Part shown: positions 1 to 7,905 of the stretch, in pieces
How the letters are laid out: each line of letters opens with the position of its first letter
Position numbering within the stretch: position 1 is the first letter of the stretch
Program-made: the position numbers and the translations under genes
The notes under the pieces: generated by a model
What the model saw: only the letters and a program-made list of their open reading frames with translations
What the model was told of the DNA's origin: nothing
Database searches by the model: none
Source of the DNA: Streptomyces noursei ATCC 11455
Lineage (GTDB): Bacteria > Actinomycetota > Actinomycetes > Streptomycetales > Streptomycetaceae
DNA length: 64,000 bases
Direction of reading: 5' to 3'
NCBI RefSeq assembly: GCF_001704275.1
Contig: NZ_CP011533.1
Coordinates: 8,680,001-8,744,000 of the forward strand

Positions 1-12
1 GGAGGAGGAGCC

Positions 13-1248
13 ATGGCGACAAGCGCGATCAACCGGGCCGTCGGGCTGACGGCCCGCACGGGTCCGGCAACGGGCGAAGAGCGTGTCGATCTCCCCGAAC
101 GGGCCGCCGAGCTGGTCGAGTTGCTCCGGCGCAATGCCGCCCGCACCGAGCAGGACCGGCAGGTCGCGGAGGAGAACATCGCGGCGCTCGACGAGGCCGG
201 GCTGTTCGGCATCACGGCACCCGAGAGGTTCGGTGGCCGCCAGGCGAGCATCCGCACCCTTCTTGAGGTGGCCTCGGAGCTCGGCCGCGGTTGCGGATCC
301 ACCGCCTGGGTCACCAGTTTGATCAACATCTCCGGCTGGGCCGTCGGCCTCTATCCCGAACGCGCCCAGCGTGAGGTGTACGAGGCCAACCCTCGTGCCC
401 GTGTCTGTTCCGCCCTTCCTCCCCAAGGCACGAGCCAGGCGGCTGACGGGGGACAGGTCATCTCCGGACGGTGGGGCTTCGCCTCCGGGTGCCAGCACGC
501 CGGGTGGGCGCTGCTCGGTATGCAGGTCAGCGGCGCGTCCGGGGAACAGGTGGACCAAGGGCTGGCGCTGGTCCCGATGGAACAGCTGACCATCGAGGAC
601 ACCTGGCACGTGGCCGGTATGTGCGGAACCGGAAGCAACACTCTGGTCGCCGACGGCGTCTTCGTCCCGGCGCACCGCATCCTGTCGGTGACCAAGGCGA
701 AGCAGGGCGAGTATCCCACCGAGTTCACGGACGAGGCCCTGTACCGCGCGGCGTTCATCCCCGCACTCTCCCTCTCCCTCGCCGGCCCGCTGCTGGGTCT
801 GGCCCGCGGCGGACTGGAACTGGTGTTGGCCTCGCTCGCCAAGGGCCGCGGCATTTCGCACACCTTCTACGACGAAGCCCGTGAGGCACCCGCGGCCCAG
901 ACACAGCTCGCCGAGGCCGCGCAACTGGTCGACACCGCCGCCCTGCACCTGATGCGTGCCGCGGACGACGTCGACAGCTGGGCGGCGAGCGGCCGGTGCA
1001 TGCCCGTGCCCGACCGGACCCGGGTCCGGATGGACATCGCCACCGTCGCCCGCCGCTCACGGGAGGCGCTGGAGATCCTGCTGAACGTGCAGGGAGCCAG
1101 GGGCTTCGCCGACGGCAGCCCCTTGCAGCGCATCTGGCGGGATCTGGGGACCGGCAGCCGGCACGCGATGATCAATCCCGCCATCGCGAACGAGATCTAC
1201 GGCCGGTCCCTGCTCGGCATCGAGGAGCAGGTCACTCCGCTGATCTGA
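13..1248 (+). CDS. Acyl-CoA dehydrogenase-fold flavin-dependent monooxygenase
   Basis: A 411-aa protein with the acyl-CoA dehydrogenase fold used by two-component (group D) flavin hydroxylases such as HsaA, HpaB and ActVA-ORF5. These take reduced flavin from a partner reductase and hydroxylate aromatic substrates. Family-like blocks are the N-terminal helical part (FGITAPERFGG, about residue 70), the middle beta domain (ISGRWGFASGCQHAGW) and the C-terminal four-helix domain (LLNVQGARGFADGSPLQRIW, near 360). The length fits the family. A strong GGAGGAGGAG at 1-10 sets the ATG. No reductase lies in the window; it could be to the left. The next gene converges on it and is a different class of flavin monooxygenase. 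The substrate cannot be told. The sequence is intact with normal codon use. Confidence 0.85.
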   Translation: MATSAINRAVGLTARTGPATGEERVDLPERAAELVELLRRNAARTEQDRQVAEENIAALDEAGLFGITAPERFGGRQASIRTLLEVASELGRGCGSTAWVTSLINISGWAVGLYPERAQREVYEANPRARVCSALPPQGTSQAADGGQVISGRWGFASGCQHAGWALLGMQVSGASGEQVDQGLALVPMEQLTIEDTWHVAGMCGTGSNTLVADGVFVPAHRILSVTKAKQGEYPTEFTDEALYRAAFIPALSLSLAGPLLGLARGGLELVLASLAKGRGISHTFYDEAREAPAAQTQLAEAAQLVDTAALHLMRAADDVDSWAASGRCMPVPDRTRVRMDIATVARRSREALEILLNVQGARGFADGSPLQRIWRDLGTGSRHAMINPAIANEIYGRSLLGIEEQVTPLI

Positions 1249-1318
1249 GCGGTCGGTCGGCTGGTCGGCTGGTCGGCCGAGCGGTTGATGCGAGTGGATC
1301 GCCGGACGTCCAGCGCGT

Positions 1319-1410
1319 GCTGGTGTTGCCCCCCGCCGCAGTCATTGACTGCTGGTGTTGCCCCCCCGCAGGCATTGACTGCTGGTGTTGCCACCTGCGG
1401 TCAATGCCTG
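1319..1410. repeat. Three-unit tandem repeat with inverted tail
   Basis: Three consecutive units of about 30 bp each begin gctggtgttgcc (1319, 1351, 1381). Units 1 and 2 end cattgact. Unit 3 instead carries the reverse complement, so ggcattgac near 1371 faces gtcaatgcc near 1400 and can fold into a hairpin. The array lies in the 260-bp gap between two convergent genes and may act as a bidirectional terminator or be an element end. No coding sequence is seen in the gap. Confidence 0.6.
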
Positions 1411-1509
1411 TCCGTCGATCACGTCCGGCGCGGTGTCGATCCCGTTGCGGCGCGCCGAAGACGGGTCGCTCTCGTATGTCCGGACGGAAGTTCCACCGGG
1501 GAGGCCCGC

Positions 1510-2949
1510 TCAGCGGGGCTCGCCGAACCAGTGTCCGAGCGCCCGTTCCGGGCCGTCCGGACCGCCGGCCCAGCACACATAGCCGTCCGGCCGTATGAGC
1601 ATCGGCCGGCTGTCGGTGCCCTGACCCGTGCGGTCCACCCGGTCTGACCAGAGGTCGGCGACCTTGGCGAACCTGTCGGCCGGGTCGAGAAGGATGCCGC
1701 GCCCGGATCGCAACAGTTCGTGCAACCGGACCGGCCCGAGGTGCAGATCCGGCGAGGGAAGGCCGACGAGCGGTTGGTCCTCGGTGCCAGGCATGGGGTA
1801 GCGGATGCCCATCCCGGACAGCATGTCGTCGAGTTGGTACTGGACGTCCCTCAGTTGCGCCATGGCAGCAAACAGTTCCCTGGTGGCGGCCACGCTCGGG
1901 TCGCGGGTGCCCTCCCAGTCCATCAGCAGGCTCTGTGTCTGGACGTTGCGCAGCACGGCGGCCCCGACCGGGTGCCGCTCCCCGTGATATGTGTCCAGCA
2001 GGTCGGCCGGGGCCCAACCGTGCACGGCGGCGCCGAGTTTCCACCCGAGGTTGAGTGCGTCCTGGATCCCGGTGTTCATTCCCTGTGCGCCGAGCGGAAG
2101 GTGGACGTGCGCGGCGTCGCCAGTCAGGAACACCCTCCCGTGCCGGTACTGTGCGGCCTGCCTGGCGGCGTTGGTGATGCGGCGGGCGTAGCGGAGTTCG
2201 AGCAGTTCCACCCGGGATCCGAAGATGCTGCGCAGGCCGTGGCGGATCTCGTCCTCGGTGACCGGGACGTCCCTGGGCAGTGACCGGCCCGGCCCGCCCA
2301 TGGCGAGTCGACGCAGCGGCCTGCCCTGCGGGTCGGTGCCCAGTGGGAACATGTGCGCCCAGTGTCCGTCCGCGTTCCAGCTGTGCGTCATCGCCTGGTC
2401 GTCGCACCTCAGCCGCACGTCGGCGGCGATCGCGGTCACCGTGCCTGCTTGACCGGGAAAATCGGCCCGCAGCAGCGACCGCACCGTGCTGTGGGCACCA
2501 TCGGCGGCCACGAGGTAACGGCCCTGGACGCGTGCGCCGTTGGTGAAGGTCGCGGTGACGCCGTTGTCGTCCTGGGCGAGGTCCACCAGATCGTGGTCGC
2601 GCCGGACGTGGATGTCGTGTGCGGCGAGATGCTGTTCGAGGAATCCCTCGATCACCACCTGCGGTATGGACCGCCATGGCAGGCGGTGCCGGTCACGGGT
2701 GAGCGGCAGCGGGATCCCGGCGAAGTGAGCGGAGCCGACCGGGTGGTCTCCGGTGGCCAACAGCGGTTCCAGCAGGCCGCGCTGATCGAACGCCTCCTGC
2801 GTGCGGGACTGCACGCCGCCGGCCCTGGACAACTCGCTGCGCCGCGGGAGCTTGTCGACCAGCACGGTCGCCACCCCCGCCACCCGCAGTTCGTTGGCCA
2901 GTGTCATGCCGGTCGGGCCCGCGCCGACGACGAGTACATCGGTGTCCAT
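1510..2949 (-). CDS. FAD-dependent aromatic monooxygenase (PheA/TfdB, Rox-like)
   Basis: Group A flavoprotein hydroxylase of 479 aa, the single-component NADPH/FAD class that includes polyketide hydroxylases and rifampicin monooxygenase. The FAD dinucleotide fold is at the N terminus (VLVVGAGPTGMTLANEL), a DG motif is near residue 155 (YLVAADGAHSTVRS), and the GD motif is near residue 275 (VFLTGDAAHVHLPLGAQG). A thioredoxin-like C-terminal domain follows. The ATG at 2949 was chosen over an upstream in-frame start because GGGGGA lies 5-6 bases before it and the Rossmann fold starts at residue 4. It converges with the gene at 13-1248. A role in antibiotic tailoring or inactivation is possible, but the substrate is unknown. 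Confidence 0.85.
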   Translation of the reverse strand: MDTDVLVVGAGPTGMTLANELRVAGVATVLVDKLPRRSELSRAGGVQSRTQEAFDQRGLLEPLLATGDHPVGSAHFAGIPLPLTRDRHRLPWRSIPQVVIEGFLEQHLAAHDIHVRRDHDLVDLAQDDNGVTATFTNGARVQGRYLVAADGAHSTVRSLLRADFPGQAGTVTAIAADVRLRCDDQAMTHSWNADGHWAHMFPLGTDPQGRPLRRLAMGGPGRSLPRDVPVTEDEIRHGLRSIFGSRVELLELRYARRITNAARQAAQYRHGRVFLTGDAAHVHLPLGAQGMNTGIQDALNLGWKLGAAVHGWAPADLLDTYHGERHPVGAAVLRNVQTQSLLMDWEGTRDPSVAATRELFAAMAQLRDVQYQLDDMLSGMGIRYPMPGTEDQPLVGLPSPDLHLGPVRLHELLRSGRGILLDPADRFAKVADLWSDRVDRTGQGTDSRPMLIRPDGYVCWAGGPDGPERALGHWFGEPR

Positions 2950-3308
2950 GAAGTTCCCCCTGGATGGGTCGATTGGGGCAGGCGCAACACTCCGCCTGCC
3001 GGGCCGCCCGAGCCAGACACCGGCCTGTGTGCGGTGGCATCCGACATCGGTCACCGCTTCGTTGGTGGAATCCGACTACGACGCGATGCGTCGCCGGTAC
3101 GCGAACGACCTCGTTCCGTACGTGCAGTTCGTCGGGTGGGGAACACCGCGTATGGAGTGGGTTCGCATGCCTGATCGGTGGTGCTGGTGTCTGCCGGGTG
3201 GTGCTGTCCTTGCTGGTCAGTGCCACCCGGCCTGATCCCAGGTCCGGCTCTCGGCGCCTCGTGTTCCGCCGTCCGCTCACGCATCGCTCACGCAGGCAAG
3301 GCTTTCGG

Positions 3309-3346
3309 TGCGGCGGGATTTGAACCCACGACCTCTTCGTCCCGAA
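3309..3346 (-). other. tRNA-Pro(CGG) 3'-half remnant
   Basis: Read on the minus strand, this stretch starts in an anticodon loop (TTCGGGA), continues through the 3' side of the anticodon stem (CGAAG) and carries a normal T arm (GTGGGTTCAAATCCC). It resembles the 3' half of an actinobacterial tRNA-Pro(CGG). The 5' half is absent: upstream bases do not complete the anticodon stem, D arm or acceptor stem. Remnants like this are left when integrative elements use a tRNA 3' end as attachment site; pSAM2 uses a tRNA-Pro. It lies in a 610-bp gene-free stretch (2950-3559) where nothing else convincing is seen. Confidence 0.6.
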
Positions 3347-3559
3347 TGAGGTTCGGACAGGCGCCCTACCTGCCGGTGTCGGAGTTTATGCAGGTCAGGG
3401 CGTTGGTCTCGCTTGGCCTGGGGCGGTCTCGCCGGGGCTCCGGGAGAAGATCATCTCCCAGATTTCTCCCAGGAGGGGTGGATGACTGTCGTTCGTCGCG
3501 ACTCAGCCTGTCGGAGCGTGGCGTTACGCGAGTAAATTTGCTGCACAGTCTGGCTCGGC

Positions 3560-3835
3560 TCAGCCTATTTCCTCGCGTGCGGCCTTGAGGTCGTCAACCA
3601 GGAACACGTCTTGGGACCACTGCCCAGGCCACGCGGCCAAGACCAGATCCTTCGGCCCTGCCTGTGCCAGCAGGGCACGCTTCTCGGTTATGCGGGTCGC
3701 CTGCGTGACGATCCCCTTCGCATTGATCTGGATAAGGGTTACGGTCTGGCCGCGCCAGGGGAACCTGCCCTCCACGGAACTGGCGCGGCGGAGGGACGAA
3801 GCGTCGAAGTCCGCAAATCTCGGCATGCCTTGCAC
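3560..3835 (-). CDS. Small hypothetical protein
   Basis: A 91-aa open frame starting GTG (or ATG at 3826). The protein is soluble and of mixed composition (DFDASSLRRASSVEGRFPW near the N terminus, GPKDLVLAAWPGQWSQDVF near the C terminus), with no signal peptide or membrane segment. I do not recognise a family. It lies between the tRNA-Pro remnant and the first tRNA-Gly repeat, so it is probably left over from an integrated element. The ribosome binding site is weak: an AAGG is almost adjacent to the ATG. It could be a decayed gene. Confidence 0.4.
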   Translation of the reverse strand: MQGMPRFADFDASSLRRASSVEGRFPWRGQTVTLIQINAKGIVTQATRITEKRALLAQAGPKDLVLAAWPGQWSQDVFLVDDLKAAREEIG

Positions 3836-3892
3836 CCTAGCGCCGGCAGCCGTTTGCCATCAGAGCCTTTCCCCGTCTTGGTGGCCCAGCGC

Positions 3893-3920
3893 CGAACCCG
3901 CGCTCTGAGCTTGGGAATCA
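3893..3920 (-). repeat. Direct repeat copy 1 of tRNA-Gly 3' segment (att-like)
   Basis: Twenty-eight bases identical, in the same orientation, to 6245-6272. On the minus strand it begins in the tRNA-Gly(CCC) anticodon loop (TTCCCAA) and ends in the T loop (GGTTCG). The acceptor stem is not present in this copy. It marks one edge of a 2.4-kb segment. Confidence 0.75.
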
Positions 3921-4293
3921 GGGGGCTCTCGTGCGCCTGATGCCTTCCTGGCCAGGGAAAATGCTAAAGATGGGGCGGGTACGCCTGGTTGAATCCCTGC
4001 CCCTTGCTGACCGCTGTTCACCCCTCTGTCTGGCACGACACCGGCACGGTGGTGCACTTGGCCCCGGAGCGGAAGCGTTCCCGCAGGGGGAGTCTCGCTG
4101 CGCGCCACGGGCTCTGCCGTCGACGGAACGCGGATTGCTTGGGCGAGGGGGGGCTTCCGGCGGTGTGCCGGTGAGCCGGCAGATCATCAAGCACCGACGG
4201 ACACCTCCCACTCGATGTGCCCGGCCGCGTCCGCCTCGACCGCCACCTCTTCACGATGCGGGACGGGCACCGTCGAGGATGCGTCCTTGGGCT

Positions 4294-4548
4294 TCAGGCA
4301 ATGCCTGCCCGGCGCTCGGCGTCGCGGCGACCGATGAGGAACCAGAGCAGGCTCCCGAAGAAGGGGGCAATCAAGGCGAAGACGAGCCAGACCAGCTTCA
4401 TCCCGCCGGTGAGGTCGGACCTGACGATGCTGAGCAGGCCGCCGAAGTACAACGCGAGAACGCCGAGGGCCGCTGCGGCTCCCGCGCAGGCGATCATGAT
4501 GTCGCCCGTAGGGGCAAGGGCCATCTGGTGTGCGAGCGGTGCCTGCAT
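4294..4548 (-). CDS. PLDc_N-domain small membrane protein
   Basis: An 84-aa integral membrane protein with two predicted transmembrane segments (ALGVLALYFGGLLSIV and LVWLVFALIAPFFGSLLWFL), ending in an arginine-rich tail (IGRRDAERR). The second segment matches the short phospholipase-D-nuclease N-terminal domain common in actinobacteria, a membrane anchor of unknown role. GAGGAGA lies 5 bases before the ATG at 4548. It is last in a minus-strand set with a 62-aa membrane protein and a PadR regulator, a common Streptomyces arrangement suggesting PadR control. The set lies inside the tRNA-Gly direct repeats. Confidence 0.7.
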   Translation of the reverse strand: MQAPLAHQMALAPTGDIMIACAGAAAALGVLALYFGGLLSIVRSDLTGGMKLVWLVFALIAPFFGSLLWFLIGRRDAERRAGIA

Positions 4549-4736
4549 CGTTGTCTCCTCTTGCTGGTGGGGATTCTCGGAGTTTGTCGGTCGGGCTGGA
4601 TGCGTGGTGACAGGTGGTGGGGGCCAGTCCCTTGGGGGCTGCCGGCTGAGGGCGATCGTCGTCGGCACGAACATCACGAAGGCCAGTGCGGGGAAGGGAA
4701 GCGCGGCCGTACCGGTCGGCAGCAGGCGGGTCCCCG

Positions 4737-4925
4737 TCAGGCCGGGCGCCTCGCCGCCCACAGCAGATAGCCGCCGGCGGCGGCCGGGAGCAGCGGGACG
4801 GCCACGAGGACCGGGAGGAATGCTCCGAGACCGAAGTTGAGCGTGCCCCCGGGGACCACCCACTGCGACACCAGGAACAGCAGCGGCACGAGGGCGGCCA
4901 CCAGAGGGTGGTCGGTGATCGTCAT
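4737..4925 (-). CDS. Small membrane protein in PadR operon
   Basis: A 62-aa, almost entirely hydrophobic protein with two transmembrane spans (LVAALVPLLFLVSQWVV and FLPVLVAVPLLPAAAGGYLL) and a short basic C terminus. No known domain is recognised. AGGAACC precedes the ATG. It starts 20 bases after the PadR stop, so the two are probably co-transcribed. About 190 bp separate it from the next membrane gene; a hydrophobic stretch there has no good start and is not called. Confidence 0.6.
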   Translation of the reverse strand: MTITDHPLVAALVPLLFLVSQWVVPGGTLNFGLGAFLPVLVAVPLLPAAAGGYLLWAARRPA

Positions 4926-4945
4926 GGTGGTTCCTGTCAGCCGGT

Positions 4946-5299
4946 TCAGCCGGTGATGAAGTGGTCGACCGCGTCACGGAAGTGCGGCCAGATGGCGGTG
5001 AACTCCTTCAGCGCCGCATGCCCCGGCGGGGTCAGCTCGTAGTAGCGCCGGGGCGGCCCGCTGGGGGACTCCTGCCAGCGGGTCTCCACCAGCCCGTCAC
5101 GGCGCAGCCGCGACAGCAACGGGTAGATCGTGCCTTGGCTCGTGACCATGACGTTCACCGCGCCGAGGGTTTCGAGCAGCTCCACGCCGTAGCGCGGGCC
5201 CTGGCGCAGGATCGCAAGCACGCAGTACTCCAGCACTCCCTTGCGGAGCTGGCTCTCCGCCTTGCTCACGGCGGGCTTACCTGCGATGTCAGGTTCCAT
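4946..5299 (-). CDS. PadR-family transcriptional regulator
   Basis: A 117-aa PadR-type winged-helix protein. The N-terminal helix and wing are clear (LRKGVLEYCVLAILRQGPRY, then TSQGTIYPLLSRLRRDGLVE and RRYYELTPPGHAAL), and the short C-terminal helix is FTAIWPHFRDAVDHFI. PadR proteins repress neighbouring membrane or efflux genes and often respond to small ligands. The ATG at 5299 is chosen because the fold begins about 20 residues later; an upstream in-frame start would add an odd low-complexity leader. It heads the operon with the two small membrane proteins. The 311 bp to its right hold no gene I can support. Confidence 0.85.
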   Translation of the reverse strand: MEPDIAGKPAVSKAESQLRKGVLEYCVLAILRQGPRYGVELLETLGAVNVMVTSQGTIYPLLSRLRRDGLVETRWQESPSGPPRRYYELTPPGHAALKEFTAIWPHFRDAVDHFITG

Positions 5300-5610
5300 G
5301 CATTGCACAGAGGCCCCAAGGTGATGTCGGTGAGGGCCGGCGCGCGGCGCCCTGCCGGCGCTCACGGGCCGCCGTGCGGGCGCGACGGCACTTGCTTCGG
5401 GCGGGCTGTGGTGTGGCTCAGGACCGGGAACGCCTCGCGGACGTGTTCTGGCTGACCGAGCTTGATCAGGTGGCCGATGGTGGGATTCCCGAGTACGTCC
5501 CGTGGCGCCTCCGGCTCGCGGTCCGGTTCGATGCCCTGACTATGCTGACCGCCGCGCGGTGTGTGCGAGACGGTTGCGCCACTCCGGTTGTTCTTGGGAG
5601 AGGTGAGGGT

Positions 5611-5844
5611 GTGGCCAAGCCTGTACGTGCGGCTGTCGGGAACGTGTGGGTCAAGTGCCGTTTCTGTCAGGGTGATCTGTTTCGGGATCGTGAGGTGAAA
5701 CTCAACAGCTCCGGCATGGAGTTCATGAACTTCGGCTGGGCGAACGAGTCGGCGACCGGGCTGATCTGCTGGAACTGCGGCTATGTGCACCTCTTCGTGA
5801 ACAGAGATCTCGAACTGTACAAAGTGAAGAAGGACAAGGGGTGA
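5611..5844 (+). CDS. Small zinc-ribbon protein
   Basis: A 77-aa protein with two zinc-knuckle pairs, CRFC near residue 15 and CWNCG near residue 55, separated by about 38 residues, as in a small zinc ribbon. The C terminus is basic (YKVKKDKG). The GTG at 5611 is preferred because the recognisable protein begins there and GAGAGGTGAGG lies just upstream; a longer frame from 5374 has a low-quality leader. No function can be assigned. It is the right-most gene of the segment bounded by tRNA-Gly repeats. The following 350 bp hold no gene. Confidence 0.55.
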   Translation: MAKPVRAAVGNVWVKCRFCQGDLFRDREVKLNSSGMEFMNFGWANESATGLICWNCGYVHLFVNRDLELYKVKKDKG

Positions 5845-6194
5845 CGTAGGCCCTCTCGCAGGTGGTCGGCGGGCGCAGGCCCTGCCGACGGACGTCCGGG
5901 GAGCACGTCGACGCCCCGGCCGCGATGCGCCGTCTTCTCGGTGGAGCGCGTTCGCGGTCCGGAGCGCGGGCAGGGGCCAGACTAACTCCCTTGCCAGGAG
6001 CCCGTTTTGTATCCGTAATCTCACGACGCCTCAGGTGCAAGTGGCCCCAGTCGCGCACATTGTGTCTCGGTTTTTGAGAAGACCGGTTCCCGAGGTGCCT
6101 GGCTCGGTGAGGGGGTGCGCGAAAATTACGCCCCGGCCGGCAGATGGGGCTGCTGGAGGGCTGGGTAGCCCGAGAATGATCTAGATGATGAACA

Positions 6195-6219
6195 AGGCCC
6201 AGGTCGCTGACCTGGGCCT
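6195..6219 (-). terminator. Hairpin terminator after tRNA-Gly remnant
   Basis: A perfect 11-bp inverted repeat (aggcccaggtc / gacctgggcct) with a 3-base loop. On the minus strand it is followed by a modest T-rich stretch (TTGTTC). It lies 8 bases beyond the tRNA-Gly 3' end, the usual place for a tRNA terminator. Confidence 0.7.
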
Positions 6220-6226
6220 CAATTAT

Positions 6227-6272
6227 GGAGCGGGTGACGGGAATCGAACCCGCGCTCTGAGCTTGGGAATCA
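6227..6272 (-). other. tRNA-Gly(CCC) 3'-half (partial tRNA, att site)
   Basis: On the minus strand this gives the anticodon loop TTCCCAA, stem half GCTCA, a complete T arm (GCGGGTTCGATTCCCGT) and the acceptor 3' strand CACCCGCTCC. The 5' half is missing: bases beyond 6272 do not pair with the anticodon stem, and no GCGGGTG acceptor 5' strand is present. It is the 3' half of tRNA-Gly(CCC), as expected at an element junction. Positions 6245-6272 are repeated at 3893-3920. Confidence 0.75.
6245..6272 (-). repeat. Direct repeat copy 2 of tRNA-Gly 3' segment (att-like)
   Basis: Identical over 28 bp to 3893-3920. Here the tRNA identity continues to the true 3' end. The two copies bracket the PadR operon and the zinc-ribbon gene. 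Confidence 0.75.
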
Positions 6273-6417
6273 CGCGCCCTTCGGTAGGCGCGTAAGCCTC
6301 TGAGCTGGGAGAATGACGTGTGGGGCAGATGGGTTTGGGGGCTCTCCGTACCCTCTGTTGCCCCTTGTTGGCCGTCGTGTCTGGCACGTGAATGGCACGC
6401 CGGGTGGATATGCCCGT

Positions 6418-7144
6418 TCACGACGGCCGGCTGACCGGGCTCTTGCTGCCCACCGGGGAGCGCCCCGAACCCGCCTGGCAGGTAGGCGGTGTCGGCGGGG
6501 CAGAGATCTGCTCGGGAAACTCGTTGGCCAGCCCGCGGGACTCGGCGATGCCCTCGGTGCGTACTGCGCGGTTTGGTCGTGCATGTGGCCCGGACGCACG
6601 ACAGCGGAGAAGAGGGTGCGGCCCTGGTGGTCGCTGAAGGTGGTGGTTTTGAGCCTGACACGAACACCTTGCGGCCCGGGCGCCCGGCTCGGCGGCGGAC
6701 TTGGATTTCGGTTCCGTCGATGCATACCGAGACGCTCTCGGCCTGGGCGTAGGCGAACAGGTCTTCCAGGTTGTGCAGGCGCACGCCCGCGCGGTCGGGG
6801 ACGGCGAAGTCGCCGTGCGGCGAGCAGGATGCGAGCTCCTCGCACGGCGCCGGAGACGGTGGAGCGGTCCACGCCGTACAACGCGGCCGGCACGGCGTGC
6901 GGTGGCCCGGTCGGTCCGCAGGTGCACGAGGGTCGCCAGGAGCCGGTCGGTGAAGACCAGCTTTTGCTTGCGCCGCGCCACTCGTCCACCTGCGGGGCCC
7001 CGTCACTTGGCGAGCGCGGACTCGCGTGCCGCTTCCCAGCGTGACGCGAGTTCTTCGAGCAGAGAATCGCCGAAGTGTTGGCGGCAGGTTCCGGTGAAAG
7101 CAGGATGGGACCAGGCTGGCTGTGCGGAGTAGCTCATAGTTCAC
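6418..7144 (-). pseudogene. Decayed IS5-like transposase
   Basis: Pieces of one transposase lie in three minus-strand frames. The start gives TASLVPSCFHRNLPPTLRRF, followed by KQKLVFTDRLLATLVHLR, YGVDRSTVSGAVR and then FAYAQAESVSVCIDGTEIQV. This order (helix-turn-helix, then a DDE-type domain with an acidic residue in CIDGTE) matches IS5-family enzymes of Streptomyces. Several frameshifts prevent a single product, and the 3' end is lost before the tRNA-Gly remnant. The GTG start overlaps the stop of the DoxX gene, so the element probably inserted at the end of that gene. Terminal inverted repeats were not identified. Confidence 0.7.
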
Positions 7145-7629
7145 GCCCTGAGAGCTCGCACGGCTGCCCTCATCTCATGCTCGGGTCCCTGCGATGTGCC
7201 CGGGCGGCTGCACAGGAAGAGCCCGGCGCTGAGCAGGACGAGGTTCTTGACGACGAATTCGCCAGTCATGGTCAGCTGCCAAGGGTTGGCGTGCTGGAAG
7301 GCGACTCCCGGGAGGAAGACCAGAACGCTGAAGGTGCCGAGCATGTGGGCGGCGAACAGGGGCAGCAACCAGGTGAGGAGACGTCCGGACAGGAACCAGA
7401 GACCTACGACGATTTCCAGGATGCCCACCGCCGAGACGAACCAGGTCGGGGTGGTGAACGGCACGGCATCGCGAACGAGCTGGTCCACGGGGGTGCAGTC
7501 AACTGTCTTGAGGGCTCCGAACCATACGTAGACAGTCCCGAGGGACAAGCGCAGAGCAAGAAGTCCATGACGGTTGAGCTGGCGCAGAGCGAAGGTGAGC
7601 GACGGCATACTTCTTCTCAATCTCGGCAT
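7141..7629 (-). CDS. DoxX-family membrane protein
   Basis: A 162-aa protein with four hydrophobic segments (LLALRLSLGTVYVWFGALK, ILEIVVGLWFLSG, LLTWLLPLFAAHMLGTFSVL, VVKNLVLLSAGLFLC). The R-x-x-x-G-x-x-x-W-F-G-x-x-K start is typical of DoxX/DUF417-like proteins. Members are linked to quinone or redox chemistry at the membrane, but no activity is established for this branch. The start gives 20 basic residues before the first span. Its stop overlaps the decayed transposase, so the last residues may have been changed by insertion. The 276 bp to its right contain no supported gene. Confidence 0.75.
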   Translation of the reverse strand: MPRLRRSMPSLTFALRQLNRHGLLALRLSLGTVYVWFGALKTVDCTPVDQLVRDAVPFTTPTWFVSAVGILEIVVGLWFLSGRLLTWLLPLFAAHMLGTFSVLVFLPGVAFQHANPWQLTMTGEFVVKNLVLLSAGLFLCSRPGTSQGPEHEMRAAVRALRA

Positions 7630-7905
7630 CTAGCGATTCGCCTTTCCAAGATCTCCACAGGCGGTTTCGCCATGCGAGTCCCCAAAGGAGTCGCCATGGC
7701 GCGCAACCGGCAAGTGTTCTCGGCATGAAGGTTCCGGGCCTTCGGCTACCGCCGACAACCCAGACTTGACCATCGAAACCGCAATGACGGTTCGATCCGG
7801 CAGTGGTCCCGGTGCTGCCCCAGCTATCAGCTGGCATCGAGCCGGCGCGCGGACATCCGCGCACGTCGGCAATTCGCCCGTCGACCCGTGTGTGGGGACG
7901 AGCGG

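Noticed and set aside
3309..3346. Functional tRNA-Pro gene
   Set aside because: The 5' acceptor strand, D arm and 5' anticodon stem are absent; only the 3' half is present.
3442..3459. gggagaagatcatctccc as a strong operator
   Set aside because: Only the 6-bp outer arms pair well and no regulated gene is adjacent; too weak to call.
5723..7144. One 473-aa protein-coding gene
   Set aside because: Its frame follows the transposase only in short stretches and reads through the tRNA-Gly remnant; the transposase is split over three frames.
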